This document shows positions 25,762 through 33,690 of a DNA stretch of 64,000 nucleotides, one piece after another. The DNA comes from Palleronia abyssalis (GTDB lineage Bacteria; Pseudomonadota; Alphaproteobacteria; Rhodobacterales; Rhodobacteraceae). Position 1 is the first letter of the stretch. Each line of letters starts with the position of its first letter. The notes beneath the pieces were generated by a model. That model was not told the origin of the DNA. It did no database searches and was given only the letters and a program-made list of their open reading frames with translations. The translations under genes and the position numbers were made by a program. The stretch is from contig NZ_ONZF01000002.1 of assembly GCF_900302445.1 (NCBI RefSeq), forward strand, positions 558,001 to 622,000, read 5' to 3'.

Positions 25762-26366
25762 AGCATGCCCCGCGCCACGTCCAGATCCTCGGGCGTGTTC
25801 ACGTTGAAGAACGGATCGCCCCGGTCGATGGGGAAGCTGGCCAGCGCGGTGCCGTGCCGGTCGGTCCATTGCACGACCTTGCGCACCCCGTCCTTCAGCG
25901 CCGCGCGCAGATCCTCGCGCAGCGCCACGGGCCATAGGCCGAAGGTCGGGTGCCGCGCAATGCCGCGTTCGGGGTCGGGGGTCGCGGCAAGCGCGATGGG
26001 CTTGCCCTGCGCCTCGGCCGCCAGCAGAAGCTGCGGGACCAGGTCGCCGGGGAAGAAGGGCGTGTCGGCGGCGGCGGTGACGACATGCGTGGCCCGCAGA
26101 TGCGCCGCCCAGTCGAGCCCGGCGAGCACCCCCGCAAGTGGCCCCGGATGCCCTTCAATACTGTCGGGCAGCACGGTCAGGCACAGGTCCGAGAAGCGCG
26201 TGGGATCGCCATTCGCGCTAAGCGCCAGATCGGCCACTTGCGGTGACAGCCGGTCGATGGCGCGTTGCAGGATGGATTCGCCCAGAAGCTCCAAACGACC
26301 CTTGTCGCCCCCGCCCATGCGCGTGGCGCGCCCACCCGCCAGAATGACGCCCACCGGCGCGATCAT
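25758..26366 (-). CDS. mobA: Molybdenum cofactor guanylyltransferase MobA
   Basis: The 202-residue product has the nucleotidyltransferase N-terminal motif LAGGRATRMGGGDKG (9-23), the metal-binding ADTPF (about 100-104) and FFNVNTPEDL near the end, all features of MobA. It transfers GMP from GTP to Mo-molybdopterin to make the bis-MGD cofactor used by DMSO reductase family enzymes such as formate dehydrogenase. That agrees with fdhD lying 18 bases upstream. Confidence 0.96.
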   Translation of the reverse strand: MIAPVGVILAGGRATRMGGGDKGRLELLGESILQRAIDRLSPQVADLALSANGDPTRFSDLCLTVLPDSIEGHPGPLAGVLAGLDWAAHLRATHVVTAAADTPFFPGDLVPQLLLAAEAQGKPIALAATPDPERGIARHPTFGLWPVALREDLRAALKDGVRKVVQWTDRHGTALASFPIDRGDPFFNVNTPEDLDVARGML

Positions 26367-26384
26367 CGACCCGGCCCCTTCGAC

Positions 26385-27254
26385 TCAGACATCCGCCGAC
26401 CTCCGCCGCCGGTCTGTGCCTGCGGCCTCGGGCGACGCATCGCGGATCAGGCGATGCTCGCCCGCAAGGCAGGTGAACCGTTCGCCCCGCATCCGACCGA
26501 TCAGGGTCAGGTCCACCTGCTCGGCGATCTCGACCCCCCAGGCGGTGAAGCCGGAGCGTGAGACCAACGCGGGGATCCCCATATGGGCGCATTTGATCAC
26601 CATTTCGGACGTCAGCCGCCCCGTTGTATAGAGGATTTTGTCCGCGGGATCGGCCCCTTCGGACAGCATCCAGCCCGCGATCTTGTCCACCGCATTGTGC
26701 CGCCCGACATCCTCCATATAGACCAGCGGGCGGTCCTCCTGGCACAGCACCGTGCCATGGATCGCGCCGGCTTCCAGGTACAGCGACGGCGTGGTGTTGA
26801 TCGCTTTCGCCAGCCCATAAAGCCAGCTGACCCGAACCTCCGAGCCGGGCAGGCGCAGATCTTCCAGCCCCTCCATCATGTCGCCGAACACGGTGCCGAC
26901 CGCGCAGCCGCTGGTGCGGGTCTTCTTGGCCAGCTTGGCCTCGTGGGTCGTGGGGCTGTCGGTGCGCACGACGACGACCTCCAGCTCCTCGTCGTAGTCC
27001 ACGCCGGTCACAGTCTCGCCGTCCCGGAGCATGCCTTGGTTCTTCAGGAATCCAAGTGCAAGGTATTCGGGGTAATCCCCGATGGTCATGGCGGTGACGA
27101 TCTCCTGTCCGTTGAGGTAGATCGTCAGCGGCCGCTCCTCGACGACGGAGATCTCCTGCGCGGCGCCGGTCTGGTCGGTGCCGGTGACGCGGCGCGTCAG
27201 GCGGGGCCGCGCGGGGTCGGGCGCGATCAGATAGGTCGTATCACCAGATTGCAT
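26385..27254 (-). CDS. fdhD: Formate dehydrogenase accessory sulfurtransferase FdhD
   Basis: The 289-residue product belongs to the FdhD family, which passes sulfur from a cysteine desulfurase to the molybdenum cofactor of formate dehydrogenase. Segments include EERPLTIYLNGQ, TIGDYPEYLALGFL and MEDVGRHNAVDKI. The loop with the sulfur-carrying cysteines, CxxC in Escherichia coli, reads TSGCAVGTVFGD, with only Cys117. ATG 27254 is chosen over a GTG 14 codons earlier. No formate dehydrogenase gene is in the window. It is the first gene of the cofactor operon and diverges from azlC by 56 bases. Confidence 0.94.
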   Translation of the reverse strand: MQSGDTTYLIAPDPARPRLTRRVTGTDQTGAAQEISVVEERPLTIYLNGQEIVTAMTIGDYPEYLALGFLKNQGMLRDGETVTGVDYDEELEVVVVRTDSPTTHEAKLAKKTRTSGCAVGTVFGDMMEGLEDLRLPGSEVRVSWLYGLAKAINTTPSLYLEAGAIHGTVLCQEDRPLVYMEDVGRHNAVDKIAGWMLSEGADPADKILYTTGRLTSEMVIKCAHMGIPALVSRSGFTAWGVEIAEQVDLTLIGRMRGERFTCLAGEHRLIRDASPEAAGTDRRRRSADV

Positions 27255-27310
27255 TTGCGGCTTTCGGATCGCTGGGGCAGGTAGGCACCGCAACACGATA
27301 GGGCGGGCGC

Positions 27311-28018
27311 ATGGCGGTCTCCACCACGAAATCGGCTTACGGGCAGGGCATCGCGCAAGGGTTACCCTTCGTACTGGTCATCGTGCCCTTCGGCCTGCTG
27401 TTCGGGGTCGTCGGGACCGAGGCGGGGCTGAACCTGGCCGAGGTCATGGGATTCTCGGTCCTCGTCATTGCGGGGGCGGCGCAATTCACCGCCGTGCAGC
27501 TGATGACCGACAACGCCCCCATCGTTCTGATCCTCGCCGCCAGCCTGACCGTGAACCTGCGCATGGCGATGTATTCGGCCTCGCTGGTCCCGCATCTGGG
27601 CCGCGCGACGCTGTGGCAGCGGGCGCTGGTCGCCTACATGAATGTCGACCAGCTGTTCGCCGCGTCCTCGGCCCGGTACGAGCAGACCCCGGACGAGCCC
27701 TTGCGCGACAAGCTCGCCTTCTTCTTCGGCGTGGCCACACCCATCTTGCCCCTGTGGTATGGCAGCACCTTCGGGGGCGCGACGCTGGGGGCCACGGTGC
27801 CGCCCGCGTTCGCGCTGGACTTCGCACTGCCGATCACCTTCCTCGCCATGGTCGGCCCGCTTCTGCGCACCTTGCCCCATGTGGCCGCGGCCATCGTGTC
27901 GGCGTCGCTTGCGCTGGCCTTTGCGTGGATGCCCGCGGGCGTCGGCCTGCTGATCGCGGCAGCCGCGGCCTGCGTCACCGGTGCGGCTGTCGAAACATGG
28001 ATGGAGGCGCGCGGATGA
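27311..28018 (+). CDS. azlC: AzlC family branched-chain amino acid exporter, large subunit
   Basis: The 235-residue product has several membrane helices and the conserved GLLFGVVGTEAGL and AGAAQFTAVQLM segments of AzlC. With AzlD it forms a two-component exporter for branched-chain amino acids (AzlCD, related to YgaZH). The stop overlaps the azlD start as ATGA, so the two subunits are coupled. It diverges from fdhD. No Lrp-type regulator is adjacent. Confidence 0.93.
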   Translation: MAVSTTKSAYGQGIAQGLPFVLVIVPFGLLFGVVGTEAGLNLAEVMGFSVLVIAGAAQFTAVQLMTDNAPIVLILAASLTVNLRMAMYSASLVPHLGRATLWQRALVAYMNVDQLFAASSARYEQTPDEPLRDKLAFFFGVATPILPLWYGSTFGGATLGATVPPAFALDFALPITFLAMVGPLLRTLPHVAAAIVSASLALAFAWMPAGVGLLIAAAAACVTGAAVETWMEARG

Positions 28019-28341
28019 CCGCCGGCCCGACCGAGATCTGGCTGATCATCGTGCTTTTGGGGATCGGCACCTTCGCACTGCGGTTCTCGTTCCTGGGGCT
28101 TCTGGGCGACCGTCCCTTGCCGGGCTGGGCGCAGAAGCTGCTGCGCTACACGCCTGTGGCGGTTTTTCCGGGCCTCGTCGCCCCGCTGGTGGTCTGGCCC
28201 GCGGCGACGGGGGGCACGTTCGATCCGCCGCGCGTCCTGGCCGCCGCGGCAACGATCGGCGTCGCGGTGGTCACGCGCAACCTTCTGGCCGCGATCCTGG
28301 CGGGGGCCGGAACGCTCTACTTCGGGCTCTGGCTGCTCTGA
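28015..28341 (+). CDS. azlD: AzlD family transporter small subunit
   Basis: This 108-residue membrane protein has four hydrophobic segments with RFSFLGLLGDRPLPGW after the first helix and RNLLAAILAG in the last part, as in AzlD. It begins in an ATGA overlap with azlC. It ends at 28341, so its last 25 bases overlap the 3' end of a small convergent gene. Confidence 0.93.
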   Translation: MTAGPTEIWLIIVLLGIGTFALRFSFLGLLGDRPLPGWAQKLLRYTPVAVFPGLVAPLVVWPAATGGTFDPPRVLAAAATIGVAVVTRNLLAAILAGAGTLYFGLWLL

Positions 28342-28538
28342 TCGGCAGACGGTCGCTTCATGGCGGCCCAACGGGCGACCGCGAAGGCCGGCAGGATGAC
28401 GATGGCCCAGCCCAGAGCGTTCAGAACGGTCAGTTTCATTTTCAGCTCGTCCGGCGCGTCCGAGCGCCACAGCCCGACATGCCCCGCGATCACGAGGCAG
28501 GCGGTGAACAGGATGAACAGGATCTTGGCGATACGCAT
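28317..28538 (-). CDS. Small membrane protein of unknown function
   Basis: The 73-residue product has two hydrophobic segments (KILFILFTACLVIAGHVGLW at about 4-24 and LNALGWAIVILPAFAVARW at about 39-57) and a charged C-terminus. It reads as a real protein of conserved type rather than a shadow, because hydrophobic periodicity and charged flanks are as expected. The last 25 bases overlap the azlD end on the other strand. The function is unknown. Confidence 0.65.
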   Translation of the reverse strand: MRIAKILFILFTACLVIAGHVGLWRSDAPDELKMKLTVLNALGWAIVILPAFAVARWAAMKRPSADQSSQSPK

Positions 28539-28607
28539 GCACAGTGGATATACCCAAAACCCGCGTTAATGACCTGCGCCGAACGTCGCGCCCCTTCATC
28601 CTTGATC

Positions 28608-28643
28608 AAATACCCCGGGGAGCGCGAGGGGCAGCGCCCCTCG
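28608..28643 (-). repeat. Rhodobacterales 3' element, copy 1 (TACCCCGGGG plus hairpin)
   Basis: AAATACCCCGGGG (28608-28620) is followed by a hairpin CGAGGGGC-AGC-GCCCCTCG (28625-28643; 8-bp stem, 3-base loop). It lies just downstream of the YrhK-like gene on the minus strand, where it may stop transcription or protect the RNA end. A second copy lies at 58691-58720. I recall the same motif at many gene ends in Rhodobacterales genomes. Confidence 0.75.
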
Positions 28644-28653
28644 TCCCGGCCGG

Positions 28654-28929
28654 TCACTCGCGCTTGGCCAGGTCCGACTCGTCGCCCATGGCCGCCAGCT
28701 TCAGCTCGCGCCCGAACCGGATCGTGGGCTTCAGCGCAAAACAGGCCGAGCCGATGACGAAAAGCCAGATCGCCGCCGTTTCAGTCTCCTGCCAGAAGAA
28801 CAGGATCGAACCGATCAGGAACGAGAACGCCGCCGTGAAATCGACGATCGTGTAGGCCAGTTCGGTTGCGGCATAGAGTCGCTTCGACCGTTCCGAATTC
28901 TGCCGGTTCTCGTGTCGAAAGAGTTTCAT
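28654..28929 (-). CDS. YrhK-domain membrane protein
   Basis: The 91-residue product starts at ATG 28929 behind a GGGGGA site. It has a charged N-terminus (MKLFRHENRQNSERSKRLY), two membrane helices (about 24-45 and 51-67, with GSILFFW between) and a charged tail, as in YrhK-domain proteins. A start 12 codons earlier is unlikely. It is 57 bases downstream of pheS on the same strand. The function is unknown. Confidence 0.82.
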   Translation of the reverse strand: MKLFRHENRQNSERSKRLYAATELAYTIVDFTAAFSFLIGSILFFWQETETAAIWLFVIGSACFALKPTIRFGRELKLAAMGDESDLAKRE

Positions 28930-28986
28930 CGCGGTCCCCCGTCGTTGCAGCATGACATGACGCAAACGACGAAGGCCGTCGATCGT

Positions 28987-30063
28987 TCACACCCCGGCGC
29001 GCAGGGTCGGCACCTTCAGAGCCGAGAAGCCATAATGCCGCAGCCAGCGCAGGTCCGACTCGAAGAAGGCGCGCAGGTCGGGAATGCCGTATTTAAGCAT
29101 CGCGATCCGGTCGATCCCCATGCCGAAGGCAAAGCCCTGCCACTGGTCGGGGTCGATGCCGCCGGCCTTCAGCACCTTGGGATGAACCATGCCCGATCCC
29201 AGAACCTCTAGCCAGCCGTCGCCTTCGCCGACCTTCACGGTGCCGCCCTCGAAGCTGCACTGGATGTCGACCTCGGCCGAGGGTTCGGTGAACGGGAAAT
29301 GCGAGGCGCGGAAGCGGGTCTTCACGCTGCGTCCGAAATAGGCCGAGAAGAACTCCTCCAGCACCCATTTCAGGTTCGCCATGCTGATGTCCTTGTCGAT
29401 GGCCAGGCCTTCGATCTGGTGGAACATCGGGGTATGGGTCTGGTCGTAATCCGCGCGATAGACGCGGCCGGGGCAGATGATGCGCAACGGTGCGCCCTGC
29501 GCCTGCATGGATCGGATCTGCACGGGCGAGGTGTGCGTGCGCAGCACGTGGGGCGGACGGTCATCATCGTCCGCGCGGTGCATGTAGAACGTGTCCATTT
29601 CGCCCCGCGCGGGGTGATGGTCGGGGATGTTCAGCGCGTCGAAGTTGTACCAGTCGGTCTCGACCTGGGGGCCTTCGGCGACGGCGAATCCCATGTCGGC
29701 GAAGATCGCGGTGCATTCCTCCCAGACCTGGCTGACCGGATGGATGCTGCCATCGGCCACGCCGCGCGGGCCGCGGCGGGCGGGCAGGGTGACGTCCAGC
29801 CATTCCTGGCTCAGCCGTTCCTCCAGCGCGGCATCTTCCAGCGCCGCCTTCTTGGCGGCGATGGCGCTGGTGATCTCGTCCTTCAGGGCGTTCAGGCGGG
29901 GGCCTTCGACCTGCCGTTCCTCGGGCGTCATCTGACCCAGCTTGCGCATCTCCAGCGCGACCTCGCCCTTCTTGCCGATGGCGGCCAGCCGCACCTCTTC
30001 CAGCGTGGCTTCGTCCCCGGCTTCGTTCACGCGGGTCAGGTATTTCTCGCGCAGGTCTTGCAT
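28987..30063 (-). CDS. pheS: Phenylalanine--tRNA ligase alpha subunit
   Basis: The 358-residue product is a normal PheS. The N-terminal coiled coil is about 1-90. The class II catalytic core carries [32 protein letters not shown] (motif 2 region) and [14 protein letters not shown] (motif 3). ATG 30063 follows a GAGGAG site. PheS activates Phe and works with PheT, which is here encoded 10 kb away on the other strand. A YrhK-like gene follows and the dienelactone hydrolase gene diverges. Confidence 0.98.
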   Translation of the reverse strand: MQDLREKYLTRVNEAGDEATLEEVRLAAIGKKGEVALEMRKLGQMTPEERQVEGPRLNALKDEITSAIAAKKAALEDAALEERLSQEWLDVTLPARRGPRGVADGSIHPVSQVWEECTAIFADMGFAVAEGPQVETDWYNFDALNIPDHHPARGEMDTFYMHRADDDDRPPHVLRTHTSPVQIRSMQAQGAPLRIICPGRVYRADYDQTHTPMFHQIEGLAIDKDISMANLKWVLEEFFSAYFGRSVKTRFRASHFPFTEPSAEVDIQCSFEGGTVKVGEGDGWLEVLGSGMVHPKVLKAGGIDPDQWQGFAFGMGIDRIAMLKYGIPDLRAFFESDLRWLRHYGFSALKVPTLRAGV

Positions 30064-30188
30064 GGGGCCGCTCCTCTCGCTGACGCGCGCCGTGCTACCC
30101 CGTGGCCTGCCGCATGACAAGCCGCCGCGCTTGCCGCCGCCCGCCCCCGCGCCACCTTAAGGGCAAGTTCAATCTTGGGAGAGATCCG

Positions 30189-30920
30189 ATGCTTCGCACA
30201 ATCCTTGCCACGACCCTGCTATCCACGCCCCTCCTCGCGCAGGAGGTCACCTACGATGTGGACGGGGTCCAGCACACCGGCTATTACGCCGCCGCCGAGG
30301 GCGAGACGGGCGGCATGGTCCTGATCGTCCACGACTGGGACGGGATCGACGCGTACGAGACCGGCCGCGCCGACGAGCTGGCCGCGATGGGCTATGACGC
30401 CTTCGTCATCGACATGTATGGCGAAGATACCCCGTCCGGCTCGGTCGAGGAGAACCGCGCGGCCACGTCCGAACTGTCCGAAGATCGCGGCAAGATGAGC
30501 CAGCTGATCCTTGCCGGGATCGAGGCTGCGAACGAGCAGAGCGACGCGCCCAATTTCGTCGTCATGGGCTACTGCTTCGGCGGTGGCGTCGCGCTGGAGA
30601 TGGCGCGGTCCGAATACTCGGACCAGGCATCGGGCTACACCGCCTTCCACGGCACGCTGACCACGCCCGAAGGCCAAAGCTATGACGGCGACGAGCCGCC
30701 GATCCAGATCCTGCACGGCGCCGCCGACGAGTCGCAGACGCTGGAGGACCTGTTCGACCTGACCGGCGCGCTGGAAGAGGCGGGCAACACCTTCACGGTC
30801 GAGATCTACTCGGGCGCGCCGCATGCCTTCTCGGTCGAAGGCTCGGACCGCTATCAGGAGCGGGCGGAGCAGGAAAGCTGGGAAGCCTTCACCGATTTCC
30901 TGGCCGAGCGTCTTGGCTGA
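30189..30920 (+). CDS. Exported dienelactone hydrolase family protein
   Basis: The 243-residue alpha/beta hydrolase begins with a signal peptide (MLRTILATTLLSTPLLAQ), so it acts in the periplasm. The catalytic triad is Cys129 (GYCFGGG), Asp180 (HGAADE) and His212 (APHAFS), the arrangement of dienelactone hydrolases, which use Cys as nucleophile. GGGAGAG precedes the ATG at 30189. The substrate is unknown. Its stop overlaps the start of the CYTH gene by 8 bases, so both are translated from one message. Confidence 0.92.
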   Translation: MLRTILATTLLSTPLLAQEVTYDVDGVQHTGYYAAAEGETGGMVLIVHDWDGIDAYETGRADELAAMGYDAFVIDMYGEDTPSGSVEENRAATSELSEDRGKMSQLILAGIEAANEQSDAPNFVVMGYCFGGGVALEMARSEYSDQASGYTAFHGTLTTPEGQSYDGDEPPIQILHGAADESQTLEDLFDLTGALEEAGNTFTVEIYSGAPHAFSVEGSDRYQERAEQESWEAFTDFLAERLG

Positions 30921-31389
30921 GGAGATCGAGCGCAAGTTTCTCGTCACCGGCGAGGGATGGAGGGATCGCGTGTCGCAGCGGCGCGCGATCCGTCAGTTCT
31001 ATTTGGCCCAGAGTGACAGCGCGACCGTCCGGGTACGGATCAGCGACGGAACGTCCGCGCGGCTGACCGTGAAGGGGCGCCGCGCCGGCATGTCCCGCCC
31101 GGAATACGAGTGGGACATCCCCGTGGACGAGGCGCGCGAGATGGAGGCGCTGGCAGCGGGGCGCGTTCTGGTCAAGACCCGGCACCTGGTCCGGGCGGGC
31201 GATCTGACCTGGGAGGTCGACGCCTTCGAGGATGGTCTGACTCTGGCCGAGATCGAGCTGCCGTTCGAGGACACCCCCTTCGACCGACCCGACTGGCTGG
31301 GGCGTGAGGTGACGGACGATCCGTCATACTACAACGCCGCGATGGCGTTGGGCGGGGATCAGGCGTCGTCGCGCGAGGTGGACCAGTAG
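30913..31389 (+). CDS. CYTH domain protein (triphosphate tunnel enzyme family)
   Basis: The best start is TTG 30913, which gives MAEEIERKFLV and overlaps the hydrolase stop. The 158-residue product carries the ExExK signature (Glu4, Glu6, Lys8) and the later charged strands (VRVRISDG, RLTVKGRR, AEIELPFED) of the CYTH tunnel fold, which binds and hydrolyses triphosphates with a metal. Relatives hydrolyse inorganic triphosphate or long-chain polyphosphate. A CHAD gene lies on the opposite strand and their 3' ends overlap by 31 bases. Confidence 0.92.
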   Translation: MAEEIERKFLVTGEGWRDRVSQRRAIRQFYLAQSDSATVRVRISDGTSARLTVKGRRAGMSRPEYEWDIPVDEAREMEALAAGRVLVKTRHLVRAGDLTWEVDAFEDGLTLAEIELPFEDTPFDRPDWLGREVTDDPSYYNAAMALGGDQASSREVDQ

Positions 31390-32255
31390 GTTGCCAGCCT
31401 GCGCGCCGCCGATTTGGGGGATTCGGCGAAGACGGCCGGGCCCAGCTTGAATGCCTCGACCTCGAGCAGGTCCTGACGGGCGCGCATCAGGCCCCGGAAC
31501 GCGGCGAGCGCGTCGGTGTCGAATTCGTCCTCGGCCTCGGACAAGGCTTCGCCCATGACGTGGATGTCGTGATGATCGCCCAACAGGTCCGACAACCGAT
31601 CCGCGGGATCGACCTGTGCGTTGACGACGGGCGACGCCTTTTTCAAAAGCCGCAGATGATACCAGTGGTATTTCGCCCGCTTGCGCCATTCGTGCAGGGT
31701 TTCACCCGTCGGATCGGCCCGCGCCGTCCGCATGGCCTTCACCGCGCGCTTATAGGTCTTCTTGACCCCGCCCGCGATGGCCTCGGCTCCGTCGGGATCC
31801 ACGGTCCAGTGGCAGGCCCGATCACGGGCCGCGCGCATCGCTTCCATGGCGTCGGCTAAGCGGTCGGCCAGATCGGGGGCGGATTCTACGGCCCTTGCAC
31901 GAGCCTCGAAATGGTCGCGGATGCTTGAAAAGGCGTTCTTGTAGAGCTGGTCGCCGAAGTGGTCGCGCAGGGCGTCGCAGGTCTCGACCAGAGCGCGGGC
32001 ATCGCGCACGTCGGCCAGCTTCTGGGCGGTGTCGCGGAAGGCCGCGTTTTCGGACCCGTAAGCGTCGAACCCGGGCCGCACGATGCGGATCAACCCACGC
32101 AGCTTCTTACAGCGTTTGCGCAGCTGGTGGATGCGCTCGGCTTCCGAGATGGCGTCGTCGGCGGCCTCGGCCTGGGCGCTGTCGATCTGGTCCAGCGCGA
32201 CGCGGCGCAGGGCGGTCGTCAGGCTGTCGTCGTCGGGGGCGAAGGAATAGGACAT
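31359..32255 (-). CDS. CHAD domain protein
   Basis: The 298-residue product is an all-helical CHAD protein with repeated basic helices, for example RIHQLRKRCKKLRGLIRIV (about 42-60) and HEWRKRAKYHWYHLRLL (about 188-204), whose Arg, Lys and His residues form a positively charged groove. CHAD proteins bind inorganic polyphosphate granules. ATG 32255 is preferred over an extension of 62 codons. CHAD and CYTH domains are often fused or adjacent. Here they are convergent genes with overlapping ends. Confidence 0.92.
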   Translation of the reverse strand: MSYSFAPDDDSLTTALRRVALDQIDSAQAEAADDAISEAERIHQLRKRCKKLRGLIRIVRPGFDAYGSENAAFRDTAQKLADVRDARALVETCDALRDHFGDQLYKNAFSSIRDHFEARARAVESAPDLADRLADAMEAMRAARDRACHWTVDPDGAEAIAGGVKKTYKRAVKAMRTARADPTGETLHEWRKRAKYHWYHLRLLKKASPVVNAQVDPADRLSDLLGDHHDIHVMGEALSEAEDEFDTDALAAFRGLMRARQDLLEVEAFKLGPAVFAESPKSAARRLATYWSTSRDDA

Positions 32256-32590
32256 GCAGGGTGAACGCCGCCTGGGGCGGGGCGTTCCCGCGGGGGCATG
32301 CGCCGCGGCCCGGCGACCGCCGTTCTGGCGGGCCGGGTCCTGCGGGTGTGATAGAAGGGGACGGCGCCGGTCCCGGTTCGATCGCGTGAATGGACTGCCC
32401 GCGCAGACCGGGTGCCAGACCGGCCGCGTGATCGTGGACATGGACCGCCCGATAAGGCGGCCCCCTGGATCGGTCCGCGCCGGGGTGTAAGGCCGACGCG
32501 CAAGAGCTCTCGGGGCGCGGGTATCGGGGCGAAAGGTGAAGGCGGGGTGATCGCTGCGTTCGGTGGCCCGGATTCAGCGGTCCGGACACG
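32256..32590. other. Gap without a convincing gene
   Basis: This stretch lies upstream of CHAD and downstream of rplT. Open frames here are short and in all directions, with no ribosome-binding site that fits. A GGTTCGATC at 32375-32383 resembles a tRNA T-loop, but no acceptor or anticodon stem can be folded around it. The promoter of CHAD is presumably here. I see nothing else. Confidence 0.6.
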
Positions 32591-32618
32591 AAAAAGGCCG
32601 CCCCGGTGGGACGGCCTT
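32591..32618 (-). terminator. Rho-independent terminator after rplT
   Basis: On the minus strand the stem AAGGCCG/CGGCCTT (arms 32594-32600 and 32612-32618, 11-base loop) is followed by a run of five T. It lies about 25 bases after the rplT stop and ends the pyk-rpmI-rplT transcription unit. Confidence 0.88.
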
Positions 32619-32642
32619 CGAATGGGTCTGCGTGACGCCGGT

Positions 32643-33008
32643 TCAGGCGGCCAGCGCGCCTTTCGCCTGTTCCACGATGGCGTTGAACGCATCGGGCTCG
32701 TGTACGGCCAGATCGGCGAGGACCTTGCGGTCAACTTCGATCCCTGCGAGCGCCAGGCCGTTGATGAAGCGCGAGTAGGTCAGCGTCTCGTCATGGGCGC
32801 GGACGGCGGCATTGATCCGCTGGATCCACAGGGCGCGGAAGTTACGCTTGCGGTTCTTGCGGTCGCGCGTGGCGTACTGGTTCGCCTTGTCGACGGCCTG
32901 CGTCGCTGTGCGGAAGGCGTTCTTGCGGCGGCCATAATAGCCTTTCGCGGCCTTCGTGACCTTCTTGTGACGGGCGTGGGTGGTCGTTCCACCTTTGACT
33001 CGGGACAT
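32643..33008 (-). CDS. rplT: 50S ribosomal protein L20
   Basis: The 121-residue, strongly basic protein is a normal L20 ([16 protein letters not shown] at the start, [11 protein letters not shown] and [21 protein letters not shown] further on). L20 binds 23S rRNA early in 50S assembly. It follows rpmI by 12 bases. infC is not adjacent, so the classical infC-rpmI-rplT operon is reduced to two genes here. Confidence 0.98.
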   Translation of the reverse strand: MSRVKGGTTTHARHKKVTKAAKGYYGRRKNAFRTATQAVDKANQYATRDRKNRKRNFRALWIQRINAAVRAHDETLTYSRFINGLALAGIEVDRKVLADLAVHEPDAFNAIVEQAKGALAA

Positions 33009-33020
33009 TGGTGGTGCTCC

Positions 33021-33221
33021 TTACCGGTCGTAGGGCATGAATTGCTTGGCAAGCTTTTGGTCGGGCTTGCTGAGCACTCGGGTTCCGCGGGCGTCACGAA
33101 TGAAATCGTTGGACCGCTTGATCATGCCGTGTCGTTTGCCGGCCTGGCCACCGACGACCTTTCCGGACGCCGTAACCTTGAAGCGCTTCTTGGCGCTCGA
33201 CTTCGTCTTCATCTTGGGCAT
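33021..33221 (-). CDS. rpmI: 50S ribosomal protein L35
   Basis: The 66-residue basic protein is L35 ([20 protein letters not shown] at the start). CAGGAGA lies 6 bases before the ATG at 33221. The open frame extends 36 codons upstream, but that would not be L35. It forms a unit with rplT, and a promoter candidate lies 80-108 bases upstream. Confidence 0.97.
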   Translation of the reverse strand: MPKMKTKSSAKKRFKVTASGKVVGGQAGKRHGMIKRSNDFIRDARGTRVLSKPDQKLAKQFMPYDR

Positions 33222-33300
33222 TTCCGTCTCCTGCTTGAGAGGACAAGTTACGCGGACTCGGCAATGCCACACCGGCCGGACCGCGCGCGAATGAGCGGCC

Positions 33301-33329
33301 CCAGTAGACGAGCGCGGCGGCGTTTGCAA
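33301..33329 (-). promoter_or_regulatory. Predicted promoter of rpmI-rplT
   Basis: On the minus strand TTGCAA (33324-33329) and TACTGG (33301-33306) are 17 bases apart in the gap between the upstream hypothetical gene and rpmI. The CTTGCA form of the -35 element is one I associate with strong ribosomal protein promoters in Rhodobacter. The -10 match is weak. Confidence 0.35.
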
Positions 33330-33332
33330 GGG

Positions 33333-33686
33333 TCAGCGCGTCAGATCCGCGATCACCTGGATGGCCGAGCGCATGACCGTGTCGACGGTCCAGGGGCCTT
33401 GGTAGGTCTCGACCGTCCACCAGCCGAGGGCCATGGCGAGAATCAGGAGCATGGCGCCGACGCGGGGCGCCCGCCGTTCCGCGAAGGCCGCGGCAAGGGC
33501 GGGCAGCGAGAGGCAGAACAGAAGCAGCGTCGCGACCACCGCCGCGTCGCGCGACAGCCCGATGTCGAGGGTGGCGAGGCGGTCGCCCAGTTGCGACGCC
33601 TCGTCGGCCAGCACGGCGCGAAGGGGGGCGGTGCGCGCGACCAGAGCGTCCCAGAGGTCGGTGATCGCCTGCCAGACCCCCTCCAC
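33333..33686 (-). CDS. Small membrane protein downstream of pyk
   Basis: A GTG 4 bases after the pyk stop opens a 117-residue frame. The product has an amphipathic N-terminal part (about 1-45) and two hydrophobic segments (about 47-68 and 74-92), then a short tail. No family is recognised. The tight spacing to pyk suggests translation by coupled ribosomes, as no strong ribosome-binding site is seen. The gene has codon use like its neighbours. Confidence 0.72.
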   Translation of the reverse strand: MEGVWQAITDLWDALVARTAPLRAVLADEASQLGDRLATLDIGLSRDAAVVATLLLFCLSLPALAAAFAERRAPRVGAMLLILAMALGWWTVETYQGPWTVDTVMRSAIQVIADLTR

Positions 33687-33690
33687 CGGG

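Noticed and set aside
32375-32383. GGTTCGATC resembling a tRNA T-loop
   Set aside because: No acceptor stem, anticodon arm or D arm can be formed at tRNA distances on either strand.
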